From WQUF01 sp031549885 (GTDB taxonomy: Bacteria; Bacillota; Clostridia; Clostridiales; Clostridiaceae), in NCBI GenBank assembly GCA_031549885.1, contig JAVBPD010000059.1, positions 1-28,507 on the forward strand: a DNA stretch of 28,507 nucleotides. Direction: 5' to 3'. The translations under genes were made by a program, and so were the position numbers. The notes beneath the pieces are model-generated. The model was not told the DNA's origin. It saw only the letters and a list, made by a program, of their open reading frames with translations, and ran no database searches. Below, piece after piece: positions 6,191-13,182 of this stretch; position 1 is the stretch's first letter; each line of letters begins with the position of its first letter.

Positions 6191-7627
6191 ATGAATGGCA
6201 TTCTAAAACTTATATTGTCAATAATAGTATTTATAGGGCTTTCAGTAATTACATATTTTTATGTAAGAAAAGATGATAAGAAAATTTATAAAAGCATTTT
6301 ATCAATTGCTTGGCCTAGCATTTCCGAACAGTTTTTGGTTATGCTTGTAGGCATGATTACTACAATATTTATTTCAAGGCTAGGTGCAGAGTATACCTCT
6401 TCTGTTGGAATTGTCACAACTTTATTTGGACTATATCAAGTTATCTTTGCCGCTCTATCCACAGGATGTACTGTTTTAATAGCTAGGTTTATAGGTCAAA
6501 ATAAACATTCAAAAGCTATAAGTACTCTTTTTCAATCAATTGTAATTGGAGCAGTTGTATCTATAGTTTTTTTCTTATTTGCTTCAATCTTTTACAAACA
6601 AATTATAGATATATTTTATAATGGCCTTGAAATTAATGTTTTAAACTTAACTTATACATACTATAAAGCTACAGTCATTGGTATTCCATTTATCGTTATG
6701 GATCTCATAATATCAGGAGCACAAAAAGGAGCTGGTGACACAAAAACTCCAATGCTCATATCCATATTGGTAAATATCGTAAATGTAATTTTAAATATTC
6801 TCTTTGTCCGTGGTATAAATTTAGGTTTTATAAATATAGCAAGCCTCGGCATTACAGGTGCAGCTATTGCAGTTAATGTGTCTAGAATTCTTGGAGCTAC
6901 TCTTAAATTTTTAACCTTATTTTCTAAAAAGAGAAAAATTTGTTTTGATTTAAATATAAAATACAAAATAGATATGAATATAATAAAGAGAATATTTAAA
7001 GTAGGGGTACCTTCTTTACTTGAAAATTTCATTATGCAAGGAGGGTTTCTATTTCTTCAAACTTTAATAATATCATTAGATAAAAATGGATTTGTACTTG
7101 CAGGATACCAAATTGGAGGTAATGTTCACAACATTGCGTTTATGCCTATAATGGGGCTTTCTATTACTACCACAACTCTAGTAGGTCAAAGCCTTGGCAT
7201 GGAAAATTATTCTCTTGCTGAAAAGTATGCTAAGTATTGCACAAAGCTTGGGATTTTAATAGGGCTTTATATGGGATTTTTACAGGTAGCTTTCTCAAAT
7301 ATCCTTTTAGGTCTTTACAAATGCGATGAAAAAGTTCTTCCATTTGCTATTACAACTTTAATTGGCTTTTCGTTAATAGAACCTTTTATTGGACTATCAA
7401 ATATAATAGCCTCTACTTTAAGGTCTGCAGGTGATTTAAAATATATACTCTTCACTGCTCTTGTTGCATTTTGGTCCCTTAGATTAGGGTTTTCTTACAT
7501 CTTAATTCGTTTCTTTAATTTTGGATTAATTGGTGTAATGATAGGAATATTTTTAGATTTTAGCATTAGATCTTTCTTATATTTAAATAGGCTTAATAAA
7601 GGAAGATGGAAATATTTAAGAGTATAA
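6191..7627 (+). CDS. MATE family multidrug or metabolite efflux transporter
   Basis: This polytopic membrane protein of 478 residues has about twelve hydrophobic segments in two halves. Matches to the MATE family include IAWPSISEQFLVMLVGMITTIFISRLG near residue 38, GAGDTKTPM after ISGAQ in the first half, and GVPSLLENFIMQGG and SLGMENYSLAEKYAK in the second half. Such proteins export cationic drugs or metabolites using sodium or proton gradients. The start chosen is the ATG at 6191, six bases after GAGGTG; an in-frame GTG at 6182 lies inside that ribosome binding site. A hairpin terminator follows directly. The substrate cannot be told from the sequence. Confidence 0.92.
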   Translation: MNGILKLILSIIVFIGLSVITYFYVRKDDKKIYKSILSIAWPSISEQFLVMLVGMITTIFISRLGAEYTSSVGIVTTLFGLYQVIFAALSTGCTVLIARFIGQNKHSKAISTLFQSIVIGAVVSIVFFLFASIFYKQIIDIFYNGLEINVLNLTYTYYKATVIGIPFIVMDLIISGAQKGAGDTKTPMLISILVNIVNVILNILFVRGINLGFINIASLGITGAAIAVNVSRILGATLKFLTLFSKKRKICFDLNIKYKIDMNIIKRIFKVGVPSLLENFIMQGGFLFLQTLIISLDKNGFVLAGYQIGGNVHNIAFMPIMGLSITTTTLVGQSLGMENYSLAEKYAKYCTKLGILIGLYMGFLQVAFSNILLGLYKCDEKVLPFAITTLIGFSLIEPFIGLSNIIASTLRSAGDLKYILFTALVAFWSLRLGFSYILIRFFNFGLIGVMIGIFLDFSIRSFLYLNRLNKGRWKYLRV

Positions 7628-7632
7628 TTTAA

Positions 7633-7665
7633 AAGCTGCTCATATTTAAATGGGCAGCTTATTTA
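7633..7665. terminator. Bidirectional terminator between the MATE gene and ssb
   Basis: AAGCTGCTCAT (7633-7643) pairs with ATGGGCAGCTT (7650-7660), 11 bp with one G-U pair. ATTTATTT follows on the plus strand and TTTAAATT on the minus strand. It lies between two convergent genes and can serve both. Confidence 0.75.
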
Positions 7666-7666
7666 T

Positions 7667-7999
7667 TTATGATATTTCTTTCTTTTTTAAATATAAGAAT
7701 TGTATGTCATCTGCTAAAATGCTAGTATAATATTTCTTTTCCCCTGCCTCGTTTGTATAAGAACCAAAATTAATCTTTCCCGTTAAGCTGATGAGTGAAC
7801 CTTTAGTTAAATAGTTTGAAGCAACTTCTGCTGTTTTTCCATAACATAGTATCTTAAAGAAGATTTTTTCTTTTTCTGCATTCTTTTTATAGTGACCGTC
7901 AACAGCTAATTTAAAGTTACAATAAAATTTCTGTGTTTCGTTATTTACTTTAAGCTCTGGATCAGTAGCTAATCTACCAACTAATAAAACCTTATTCAT
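7667..7999 (-). CDS. Short single-stranded DNA-binding protein (SsbB type)
   Basis: This 110-residue OB-fold protein begins MNKVLLVGRLATDPEL. Its core has FKLAVDG, FFKILCYGKTAEVASNYLTKGSLISLTGKI and YYTSILADDIQFL. It ends in KKKEIS and lacks the flexible linker and the acidic DDDIPF-like tip that recruits partner proteins in replicative SSB. This is the pattern of the short paralogues such as B. subtilis SsbB, so it is probably a second SSB and not the replicative one. The start is the ATG at 7999, eight bases after AGGAGG; the longer open frame to 8026 has no ribosome binding site. Confidence 0.9.
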   Translation of the reverse strand: MNKVLLVGRLATDPELKVNNETQKFYCNFKLAVDGHYKKNAEKEKIFFKILCYGKTAEVASNYLTKGSLISLTGKINFGSYTNEAGEKKYYTSILADDIQFLYLKKKEIS

Positions 8000-8098
8000 T
8001 TTAAGTCCTCCTAAATTATAAACCATTCTATTAAAGTATTAACAATTACATGTTTTATAATCAAGAATATACCAATAAATGTAATTTTAATATTTAGC

Positions 8099-8860
8099 TC
8101 ATAAGGACTCTATAAAAGGTAGACTCACTGTAAACTTACTTCCCTTTCCAAGTGTGCTTTCAAGTTTTATATCTCCTCCAAGCATTTGAGCCTTTTCTTT
8201 AGCAATATACAAACCAATTCCTAATCCTTCTGAAGTTTTATTAACTTTTTCTTTTCTTAAAAATATACCAGGTATATTTTGTTTAGGTATTCCAATTCCA
8301 TCATCACAAACTTCAATTTCTACGTATTTCTTATCAAAGCTATTTAACGTTATAGTTATATTTCCATTTTCATTTGTATACTTAACAGCATTATAAATTA
8401 AATTGCTAATAATTCTATCTATGCTTTTAATGTCTGAGCAAATATTTATCTCTTCTTCACTTTTTATAAATTTTAAATTTATATTTTTCTTTTCAATATA
8501 TGGCGTAAATGAAATAGTTAAATTTTCAATTACTTCAGCTATATTAAATGTAATGAAGTCATCTTTATCATAAGTTTTACTGACATTGTGAGGATGTATG
8601 CTATTTATGCTATTAGCTAGATTAATAATTCTGTAGCTATTAAATCTAATAGATTTTAAATATTTACCTATGACTTCTGTGGTTTCTTTAGAAATTTTCT
8701 TTGAAATAATATTTTCCCCAAGCAATATGATGTTTATTGATGACATTAAATCATGCAATATTTCCTCAAATTGTTCATCAAAAGAAAAATCACTTTTCAA
8801 ATTTAGCTTCTCATTAGTGATATCATGATTTTCTATATTTTCATCACTAAAAGAAAACAT
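8099..8860 (-). CDS. Soluble orphan sensor histidine kinase
   Basis: This protein has 253 residues and no membrane helix or recognisable input domain. The probable phosphoacceptor His is at about 36, in LHDLMSSINIIL, where typical kinases have HELRTPL. The ATPase domain is complete: N-box SNLIYNAVKYTNENGNITIT, G1 box DDGIGIPKQNIPGIF, and G2 box GLGIGLYIAKEKAQMLGG. No response regulator is nearby. The gene follows tsaD closely on the same strand and is probably co-transcribed with it. The start is the ATG at 8860, because GTGAGG lies seven bases upstream; the open frame reaches a GTG at 8872 that is part of this ribosome binding site. The unusual H-box leaves phosphotransfer activity uncertain. 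Confidence 0.82.
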   Translation of the reverse strand: MFSFSDENIENHDITNEKLNLKSDFSFDEQFEEILHDLMSSINIILLGENIISKKISKETTEVIGKYLKSIRFNSYRIINLANSINSIHPHNVSKTYDKDDFITFNIAEVIENLTISFTPYIEKKNINLKFIKSEEEINICSDIKSIDRIISNLIYNAVKYTNENGNITITLNSFDKKYVEIEVCDDGIGIPKQNIPGIFLRKEKVNKTSEGLGIGLYIAKEKAQMLGGDIKLESTLGKGSKFTVSLPFIESL

Positions 8861-8875
8861 ATTTCGCCTCACTTT

Positions 8876-9898
8876 CTATACATTAAGTTTTAAATTTGGA
8901 GATGCATTTAAGTCAAAATTAGAGGTATATCCATTAATAAATCTATAATATCCAGCACTTCCAATCATAGCTGCATTATCAGTACACAAATCAAGAGTAG
9001 GATAATATAATTCATAGTTTAAATCCTTACATCTATTTTTTAATTTTTCCCTTAAATAAGAGTTAGCAGATACTCCTCCGACTAAAGAAATCTTATTTAA
9101 TTTTGTCCTTTTTGCTGCTTCAATTGTATTGTCAATTAAATACTCAACTACGGATTTTTGAAATGATGCTGCTACATCATAAGAATTTACTTCTATCCCC
9201 TTTTGCGTCGAATTATGCAAATAATTTATAACAGCAGATTTAATTCCACTAAATGAAAAATCTAAACTATTTCCATTTGAAAATTTCGCTCTAGTAAATT
9301 TTATAAAATTTTCATTTCCAAGTTTTGAAAATTCATCAATTTTAGGCCCTCCAGGATACTCATACCCAAGCACTCTAGCTACTTTATCATAAGCTTCTCC
9401 TGCGGCATCGTCTTTAGTCTCTCCTAATATTTCATAACTAGTGTAATCTTTAACATGAATTATAAAAGTATGTCCCCCAGATACCACAAGTCCTAAATAT
9501 GGAGGTTCTAAATCTTTGTGGACAATATAATTAGAGCAAATATGACCTTCAATATGATTTACTCCTATTAATGGTTTTTTTATAGCAAAAGCAATTCCTT
9601 TAGCATACTGAATTCCCACCAAAAGCGCTCCAACAAGACCAGGACCATATGTTACAGCCACTAAATCAATATCAGAAAAATTTAGAGAAGATTCTAAAAG
9701 CGCTTTTTGAACTACAACATAGATAGACTCAACATGCATTCTTGAAGCAACTTCTGGAACTACTCCACCAAATTTTTCGTGGGTCTTAATTTGGCTATAT
9801 ACTATGCTTGAAAGAGATTCTCTTCCATTTTTAACAACACTGCAGCTTGTTTCATCACAACTTGTTTCAATAGCTAAAACATTTAAGTCTTTACACAT
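8876..9898 (-). CDS. tsaD: tRNA N6-adenosine threonylcarbamoyltransferase
   Basis: TsaD transfers the threonylcarbamoyl group to A37 of tRNAs that read ANN codons, with TsaB and TsaE. The 340-residue length is standard. Visible motifs are the N-terminal LAIETSCDETSCSVV, GGVVPEVASRMHVE (44-57), YGPGLVGALLVG, the metal-binding HIEGH (His115, His119), VVSGGHT, DDAAGEAYDKVARVLG, and LVGGVSANSYLREKL. AGGTG lies six bases before the ATG. It is divergent from the RusA-like gene, and the orphan kinase follows downstream. TsaB and TsaE are not in the window. Confidence 0.98.
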   Translation of the reverse strand: MCKDLNVLAIETSCDETSCSVVKNGRESLSSIVYSQIKTHEKFGGVVPEVASRMHVESIYVVVQKALLESSLNFSDIDLVAVTYGPGLVGALLVGIQYAKGIAFAIKKPLIGVNHIEGHICSNYIVHKDLEPPYLGLVVSGGHTFIIHVKDYTSYEILGETKDDAAGEAYDKVARVLGYEYPGGPKIDEFSKLGNENFIKFTRAKFSNGNSLDFSFSGIKSAVINYLHNSTQKGIEVNSYDVAASFQKSVVEYLIDNTIEAAKRTKLNKISLVGGVSANSYLREKLKNRCKDLNYELYYPTLDLCTDNAAMIGSAGYYRFINGYTSNFDLNASPNLKLNV

Positions 9899-9965
9899 TT
9901 TTTCACCTTTTAGTCCTTTTTAGTGCTATAATCTTTAAATGTACAATAAATTATCCCGTTTTCCC

Positions 9966-9977
9966 TATACTAGTATA
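9966..9977. repeat. 12-bp palindrome in the tsaD / RusA-like divergent region
   Basis: TATACTAGTATA is a perfect palindrome in the 121-base gap between two divergent genes. It may be an operator, or overlap a -10 element (TATACT or TATAAA) for the plus-strand gene. I could not find a good -35 to go with it. Nothing else in the gap is clear apart from the two ribosome binding sites. Confidence 0.3.
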
Positions 9978-10019
9978 AATCATTATTGGTTTACATACCA
10001 TATAAAAAGGTGTTAATAT

Positions 10020-10631
10020 ATGAAAAATTATGCAAAAGTCATCATTAAAGGGTCACCTATTTCAAAATCTAACTTTAAACTATTTAATTTAAAAGGACGA
10101 GCAATTCTGCCTTATAATAGTGGCAAATATCATGACAGATATGCAATATATGAAGACCAAATAGCTTTTGAGGCAAAGCTGCAAAATCCTGGTATATTAA
10201 TTACAGAATCCATTATAGCTATTCTAAAAGTATATTATAAATCAGAGAAAAGGCATCCTGACACAAATAATATTACAAAGAGTATCTTTGATGGCATCGA
10301 AAAAAGTGGAATAATCGTAAATGATGCTCAAATAAGAAGGCTTATAATTGAAGAGTATTATGATAAGGAAAATCCAAGGTTTGAACTTGAGATATTTTGC
10401 GAAAGTGAATATGAAATGCATTATTCTATAAATAAAAGGGCAAACAATATAAAGCCTATAGAATATACATATCCAAGTAACAAAAAAATCAAATATAAGC
10501 TTAAACAAAATAAAGATTTAGTCAATATATGTCAAATATGCAATAAGTCATTTTTAGACAGCGATTTAATAAAGGCAAACAATGGAATGATAAAGATTTG
10601 CAGAAAATGTTTTACTAAACTTGCAAGATAA
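10020..10631 (+). CDS. RusA-like Holliday junction resolvase with C-terminal zinc ribbon
   Basis: Residues 1-128 match the RusA family, which cuts Holliday junctions as a dimer. The core motif is RHPDTNNITKSIFDG followed by GIIVNDAQIRRL. Aligned with E. coli RusA (Asp70, Asp72, Lys76, Asp91), the equivalents are Asp81, Asn83, Lys87 and about Asp102, so the second acidic residue is Asn. After a basic linker (PSNKKIKYKLKQNK) comes a small CxxC...CxxC module with Cys171, 174, 194 and 197, probably a zinc ribbon. The length of 203 residues exceeds the 120-140 usual for RusA because of this module. AAGGTG precedes the ATG. RusA genes often come from prophages, but no phage gene is near. The family call is good; activity is uncertain. 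Confidence 0.8.
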   Translation: MKNYAKVIIKGSPISKSNFKLFNLKGRAILPYNSGKYHDRYAIYEDQIAFEAKLQNPGILITESIIAILKVYYKSEKRHPDTNNITKSIFDGIEKSGIIVNDAQIRRLIIEEYYDKENPRFELEIFCESEYEMHYSINKRANNIKPIEYTYPSNKKIKYKLKQNKDLVNICQICNKSFLDSDLIKANNGMIKICRKCFTKLAR

Positions 10632-10633
10632 TT

Positions 10634-10666
10634 AAAAACCTCACTTTATAAAAAGTGAGGCTTTAA
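10634..10666. terminator. Bidirectional terminator between the RusA-like gene and the antitoxin
   Basis: CCTCACTT (10639-10646) pairs with AAGTGAGG (10653-10660), 8 bp with a 6-base loop. CTTTAATTT follows on the plus strand and TTTTTAATT on the minus strand. It ends both convergent genes. Confidence 0.85.
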
Positions 10667-10688
10667 TTTATATTTAATCCAAAATAAT

Positions 10689-10910
10689 TTATTTATTTGA
10701 ATCTCTAATTATGCTCTTTGCAAGCAAGTCTATGTCTAAACTAGAATTACCTGCTTCTTCTTTAAATTTTTTATAGTCAAGAAGTATATAAACTGGTTTA
10801 TTGTTCTTCAAAATAACAAGTGACTTATGCTGTTCTAAAAGTTTTATTACTTTTGAAAAATTTTGATTGACTTCTGAAATTGATACAAGCTTATCTGAAT
10901 TTATAAGCAC
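10689..10910 (-). CDS. Phd/YefM-family antitoxin-like protein, without a toxin gene
   Basis: This protein of 73 residues has the typical N-terminal fold of Phd/YefM antitoxins: VSISEVNQNFSKVIKLL, then SLVILKNNKPVYILLDYKKFKEE. It ends in a short helical tail that normally wraps the toxin. The start is GTG at 10910, after GGAGG with a 7-8 base spacer. In complete systems the toxin gene (Doc, YoeB or RelE type) follows at once, but here a terminator and the convergent RusA-like gene follow, and no toxin ORF lies upstream either. It may be an orphan transcription regulator or the relic of a toxin-antitoxin pair. Confidence 0.8.
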   Translation of the reverse strand: MLINSDKLVSISEVNQNFSKVIKLLEQHKSLVILKNNKPVYILLDYKKFKEEAGNSSLDIDLLAKSIIRDSNK

Positions 10911-10929
10911 AAAAACACCTCCAAAAAGA

Positions 10930-10957
10930 ATTATAAATTTATTTGAAAATAAATTTA
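10930..10957 (-). promoter_or_regulatory. Palindromic operator candidate and -10 of the antitoxin gene
   Basis: TAAATTTATTT-GA-AAATAAATTTA (10934-10957) is a perfect inverted repeat with 11-bp arms. It begins at a perfect TATAAT (10935-10930 on the minus strand) and covers the promoter spacer. Phd/YefM proteins repress their own operons by binding palindromes over the promoter, so this is probably the autoregulatory site. The -35 is poor. Confidence 0.55.
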
Positions 10958-11235
10958 TCTTAATTTAAATAGCAGTATATTAACATTTAATTCATTTTAT
11001 TGTAAATTTTATATTCAATCTTTAAAATACCTATTATTATTTATTAATAATTTTAATATAAATAAAAATATATTAATATTATAATATTCTATGTTTTATA
11101 TAAATAATTATGCATCTTTGCATAAGCTATTTTTTTATTTACAATGCTTTAAAAAATTTAAATGTTAATTGTAAAAACCTAATATTAAAGCAATTTTTGA
11201 GGGGACATAATGATCATCTAAACAAAATATCAAAT
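10958..11235. other. Non-coding AT-rich gap with a hairpin and an isolated ribosome binding site
   Basis: No convincing gene is present. Three items are visible: a TATAAT at 11080-11085 without a -35; a 7-bp hairpin TTATGCA-TCTT-TGCATAA (11108-11125) followed on the plus strand by seven T a few bases later; and a strong plus-strand ribosome binding site GAGGGG (11199-11204) before an ATG at 11210 whose frame stops after three codons (TAA at 11219-11221). The last may be the trace of a deleted gene. Confidence 0.4.
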
Positions 11236-12183
11236 TTATAAATATTGTTTTATTTTTTCTGCTATTATAGAACTTTCTTCTACAATTTGAAAAACATTTT
11301 CATGTATAAATGCTGCATTTCCACTTAAGAAAATACCTTCAATTTCAGTTTGAAAATATTCATCTAGCTTTATGGATTCATTTTTAATATCATAATTTAA
11401 ATTTAATCTTTTAATGAGCTCAAAATCAGGTTGAAAACCTAGGGAAAAAATAACGCAATCACATGCTATTAACATTTCCTCAGATTCATTTGCAGCATTC
11501 AAACAATAAACACCCTCGACTCTTTCTTTTCCGATTATATGCTTTAATATTGTACTTGTAATGATTTCAACACTAAATATTTTAGCTTCTAATAAGGCTT
11601 CATTTGTACAACTCGGTTCATTGTTTTGTTCTATAATACATTTTACCTTTGCACCCTCTAAAATTAGTCTTCTTGCCATTAGGACTGATAAATCATTGCA
11701 TCCAAAAATTAATATTTCTCTGCCTGGTAAATGTCCATCTAATCCTAAGAATTTTTGTACTGTTCCATAACTGTATATGCCTGCACATTTGTTATTGATA
11801 ATATTAATGGCACCAAGAGGTTTTTCTTTACAACCTACAGCAATAAGTATTGCTTTTGAATATACTTTGCAAACTCCTTCATTTCCATTAATGTATTTTA
11901 CTATTTTATCTTTTGTTATTTCTAATACAGTTGTGTTTATCTTACATTTAATGTTAAGTTCATTTATTTTCCTAATAAATCTATATATATATTCTGTACC
12001 TGTTAGATTTTCTTTATTCATATTTTTTATATTACCTATTTCTAGACATTCATTTAATATTCCACCTAAAAAATTTTCACGTTCAATAATTAATATATCC
12101 TTTATACCTAATGAATAAGCATTTATTGCAGTGCTGAGTCCTGCAATACCTCCACCCACAATAATTAAATCATGATATTCCAT
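11236..12183 (-). CDS. FAD-dependent NAD(P)-disulfide-type oxidoreductase
   Basis: This 315-residue flavoprotein has the thioredoxin-reductase-like fold. Residues 1-35 hold the FAD-binding dinucleotide motif IIVGGGIAGLSTAINAYSLG, then IIERENFLGGIL. A central NAD(P)-binding region begins at about residue 155 (EILIFGCNDLSVLMARRL), and the C-terminal FAD motif is GIFLSGNAAF. No redox-active CxxC is visible, so it is not a thioredoxin reductase. It resembles the FAD oxidoreductases of clostridial glycerol-3-phosphate or sarcosine-oxidase-like systems, which also carry GGIL after the first motif. The NAD-binding motif has GCNDLS where GxGxxG is usual, so NAD(P) use is uncertain. The start is the ATG at 12183, after AGGAGAG; the frame is open back to 12258, but that part looks like translated leader. 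The substrate is unknown. Confidence 0.75.
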   Translation of the reverse strand: MEYHDLIIVGGGIAGLSTAINAYSLGIKDILIIERENFLGGILNECLEIGNIKNMNKENLTGTEYIYRFIRKINELNIKCKINTTVLEITKDKIVKYINGNEGVCKVYSKAILIAVGCKEKPLGAINIINNKCAGIYSYGTVQKFLGLDGHLPGREILIFGCNDLSVLMARRLILEGAKVKCIIEQNNEPSCTNEALLEAKIFSVEIITSTILKHIIGKERVEGVYCLNAANESEEMLIACDCVIFSLGFQPDFELIKRLNLNYDIKNESIKLDEYFQTEIEGIFLSGNAAFIHENVFQIVEESSIIAEKIKQYL

Positions 12184-12326
12184 TTTATCTCTCCTATTAA
12201 TAAATATAAAATTATTTAATATCAATTTTAACTTCAATTTTCTATAAGCAAAATGCACTCCTACATTAATTATTGGGACTTTTTTATGTCATAATATTAA
12301 ATATAATATATGAAATTTTTAAGATT

Positions 12327-12473
12327 TTATTTGTTTTTTTTGGATAATTTTATTTTTACCTTTTTTGTCAATAAATTCTTTTCAATATCTTTGCTTAAAT
12401 TACCTGCTTTCTTTATAATTTCTAATTTTATGTCCTCAAAGTAATTATAATTTAAATTTTTAATTATTTCCAC
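12327..12473 (-). CDS. Hypothetical 48-residue lysine-rich ORF or gene remnant
   Basis: The frame runs from GTG at 12473 to TAA at 12329-12327, in the gap between the ATPase terminator and the FAD oxidoreductase. It is open even farther upstream, through the terminator. The product is amphipathic and basic (FEDIKLEIIKKAGNLSKD, ending KLSKKNK). The open length is unusual for such AT-rich DNA. No ribosome binding site precedes the GTG and I recognise no family. It may be the tail of a decayed gene or a chance frame. Confidence 0.3.
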   Translation of the reverse strand: MEIIKNLNYNYFEDIKLEIIKKAGNLSKDIEKNLLTKKVKIKLSKKNK

Positions 12474-12511
12474 AATTAAAATAACTTTGTATTTAATATA
12501 TAAATTCTCGC

Positions 12512-12540
12512 AAAAAAAAGGTATACATAAAATATACCTT
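12512..12540 (-). terminator. Intrinsic terminator of the V/A-ATPase operon
   Basis: AAGGTATA (12518-12525) pairs with TATACCTT (12533-12540), 8 bp, and an unbroken eight-T run follows on the minus strand (12519-12512). It lies just after the stop of the subunit D gene. Confidence 0.9.
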
Positions 12541-12547
12541 ATAGAAA

Positions 12548-13180
12548 TTATTTTTTACCAATTATCTCTTTTACTTTCATAAGTCTAGTAATATTGGCTC
12601 TTTCATTTTCATCCAGTTTAATTTTTATGTATTTAATAGTCTCTTCTAAATCAGGAATAGTTCTGTATTCTAATGCATTTACTCTTCTTCTAGTCTTTTC
12701 TATTTCTTGAGCCATTAATTCACAGGTTTTTTCTACCTCAGCAAGATAAAGAAGCTCAGGCAAAATTTTAGAAAGTTTTTCAATGGATAAATCCAATTCG
12801 CCAGATGTTTGAGCATAACCATAAGGCAACATGCTACTTTTAGACTCTTCATCTATATTATATTTAAATACAGGAACATTTACACTCATTATATTTTTGC
12901 TATCCACATCAACAGTTATGCTTTCTTTAGGAAATGATAGAGCAAGTTCTAAGAATTCAGGACTCATAATTGCAGATGCCATTAAAAAATCTTTAAATGA
13001 ATCTGTAAGCTTTATTTCCATCTCTTTTCTTAGTTTATTATTTAATTTAATAAGGTCAATGAACCTTCTCATAAGTTCATCTTGCTTATCCTTTAAAAGC
13101 TTATGACCACGTTTAGCAGTAGACAACCTAGCTTTTAATTTTGAAAGCTCCATCCTATTAGGGTTAATATTTAATCTCAT
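12548..13180 (-). CDS. atpD: V/A-type ATPase subunit D (central rotor stalk)
   Basis: Subunit D forms the long coiled-coil shaft that turns inside the A3B3 head and links it to the membrane ring. The 210-residue protein opens with NPNRMELSKLKARLSTAKRGHKLLKDKQDELMR, the family signature, and ends with a second long helix containing KTRRRVNALEYRTIPDLEETIKYI. The middle is a globular insert (residues 65-130). It starts two bases after the subunit B stop and is the last gene of the operon. Confidence 0.96.
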   Translation of the reverse strand: MRLNINPNRMELSKLKARLSTAKRGHKLLKDKQDELMRRFIDLIKLNNKLRKEMEIKLTDSFKDFLMASAIMSPEFLELALSFPKESITVDVDSKNIMSVNVPVFKYNIDEESKSSMLPYGYAQTSGELDLSIEKLSKILPELLYLAEVEKTCELMAQEIEKTRRRVNALEYRTIPDLEETIKYIKIKLDENERANITRLMKVKEIIGKK

Positions 13181-13182
13181 AT

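Noticed and set aside
10242..10508. 88-codon antisense frame opposite the RusA-like gene, with hydrophobic residues that mimic a membrane protein
   Set aside because: The hydrophobic look comes from reading AT-rich coding DNA backwards. The plus-strand frame carries a clear family motif and ribosome binding site.
10020..10910. Prophage remnant around the RusA-like and antitoxin genes
   Set aside because: No integrase, repressor, structural or lysis gene and no attachment-site repeat is visible; the flanks are tsaD and a metabolic flavoprotein.
10689..11235. Complete type II toxin-antitoxin operon
   Set aside because: The sequence on both sides of the antitoxin was read for a toxin ORF of 80-130 codons; none exists, and a terminator follows the antitoxin directly.
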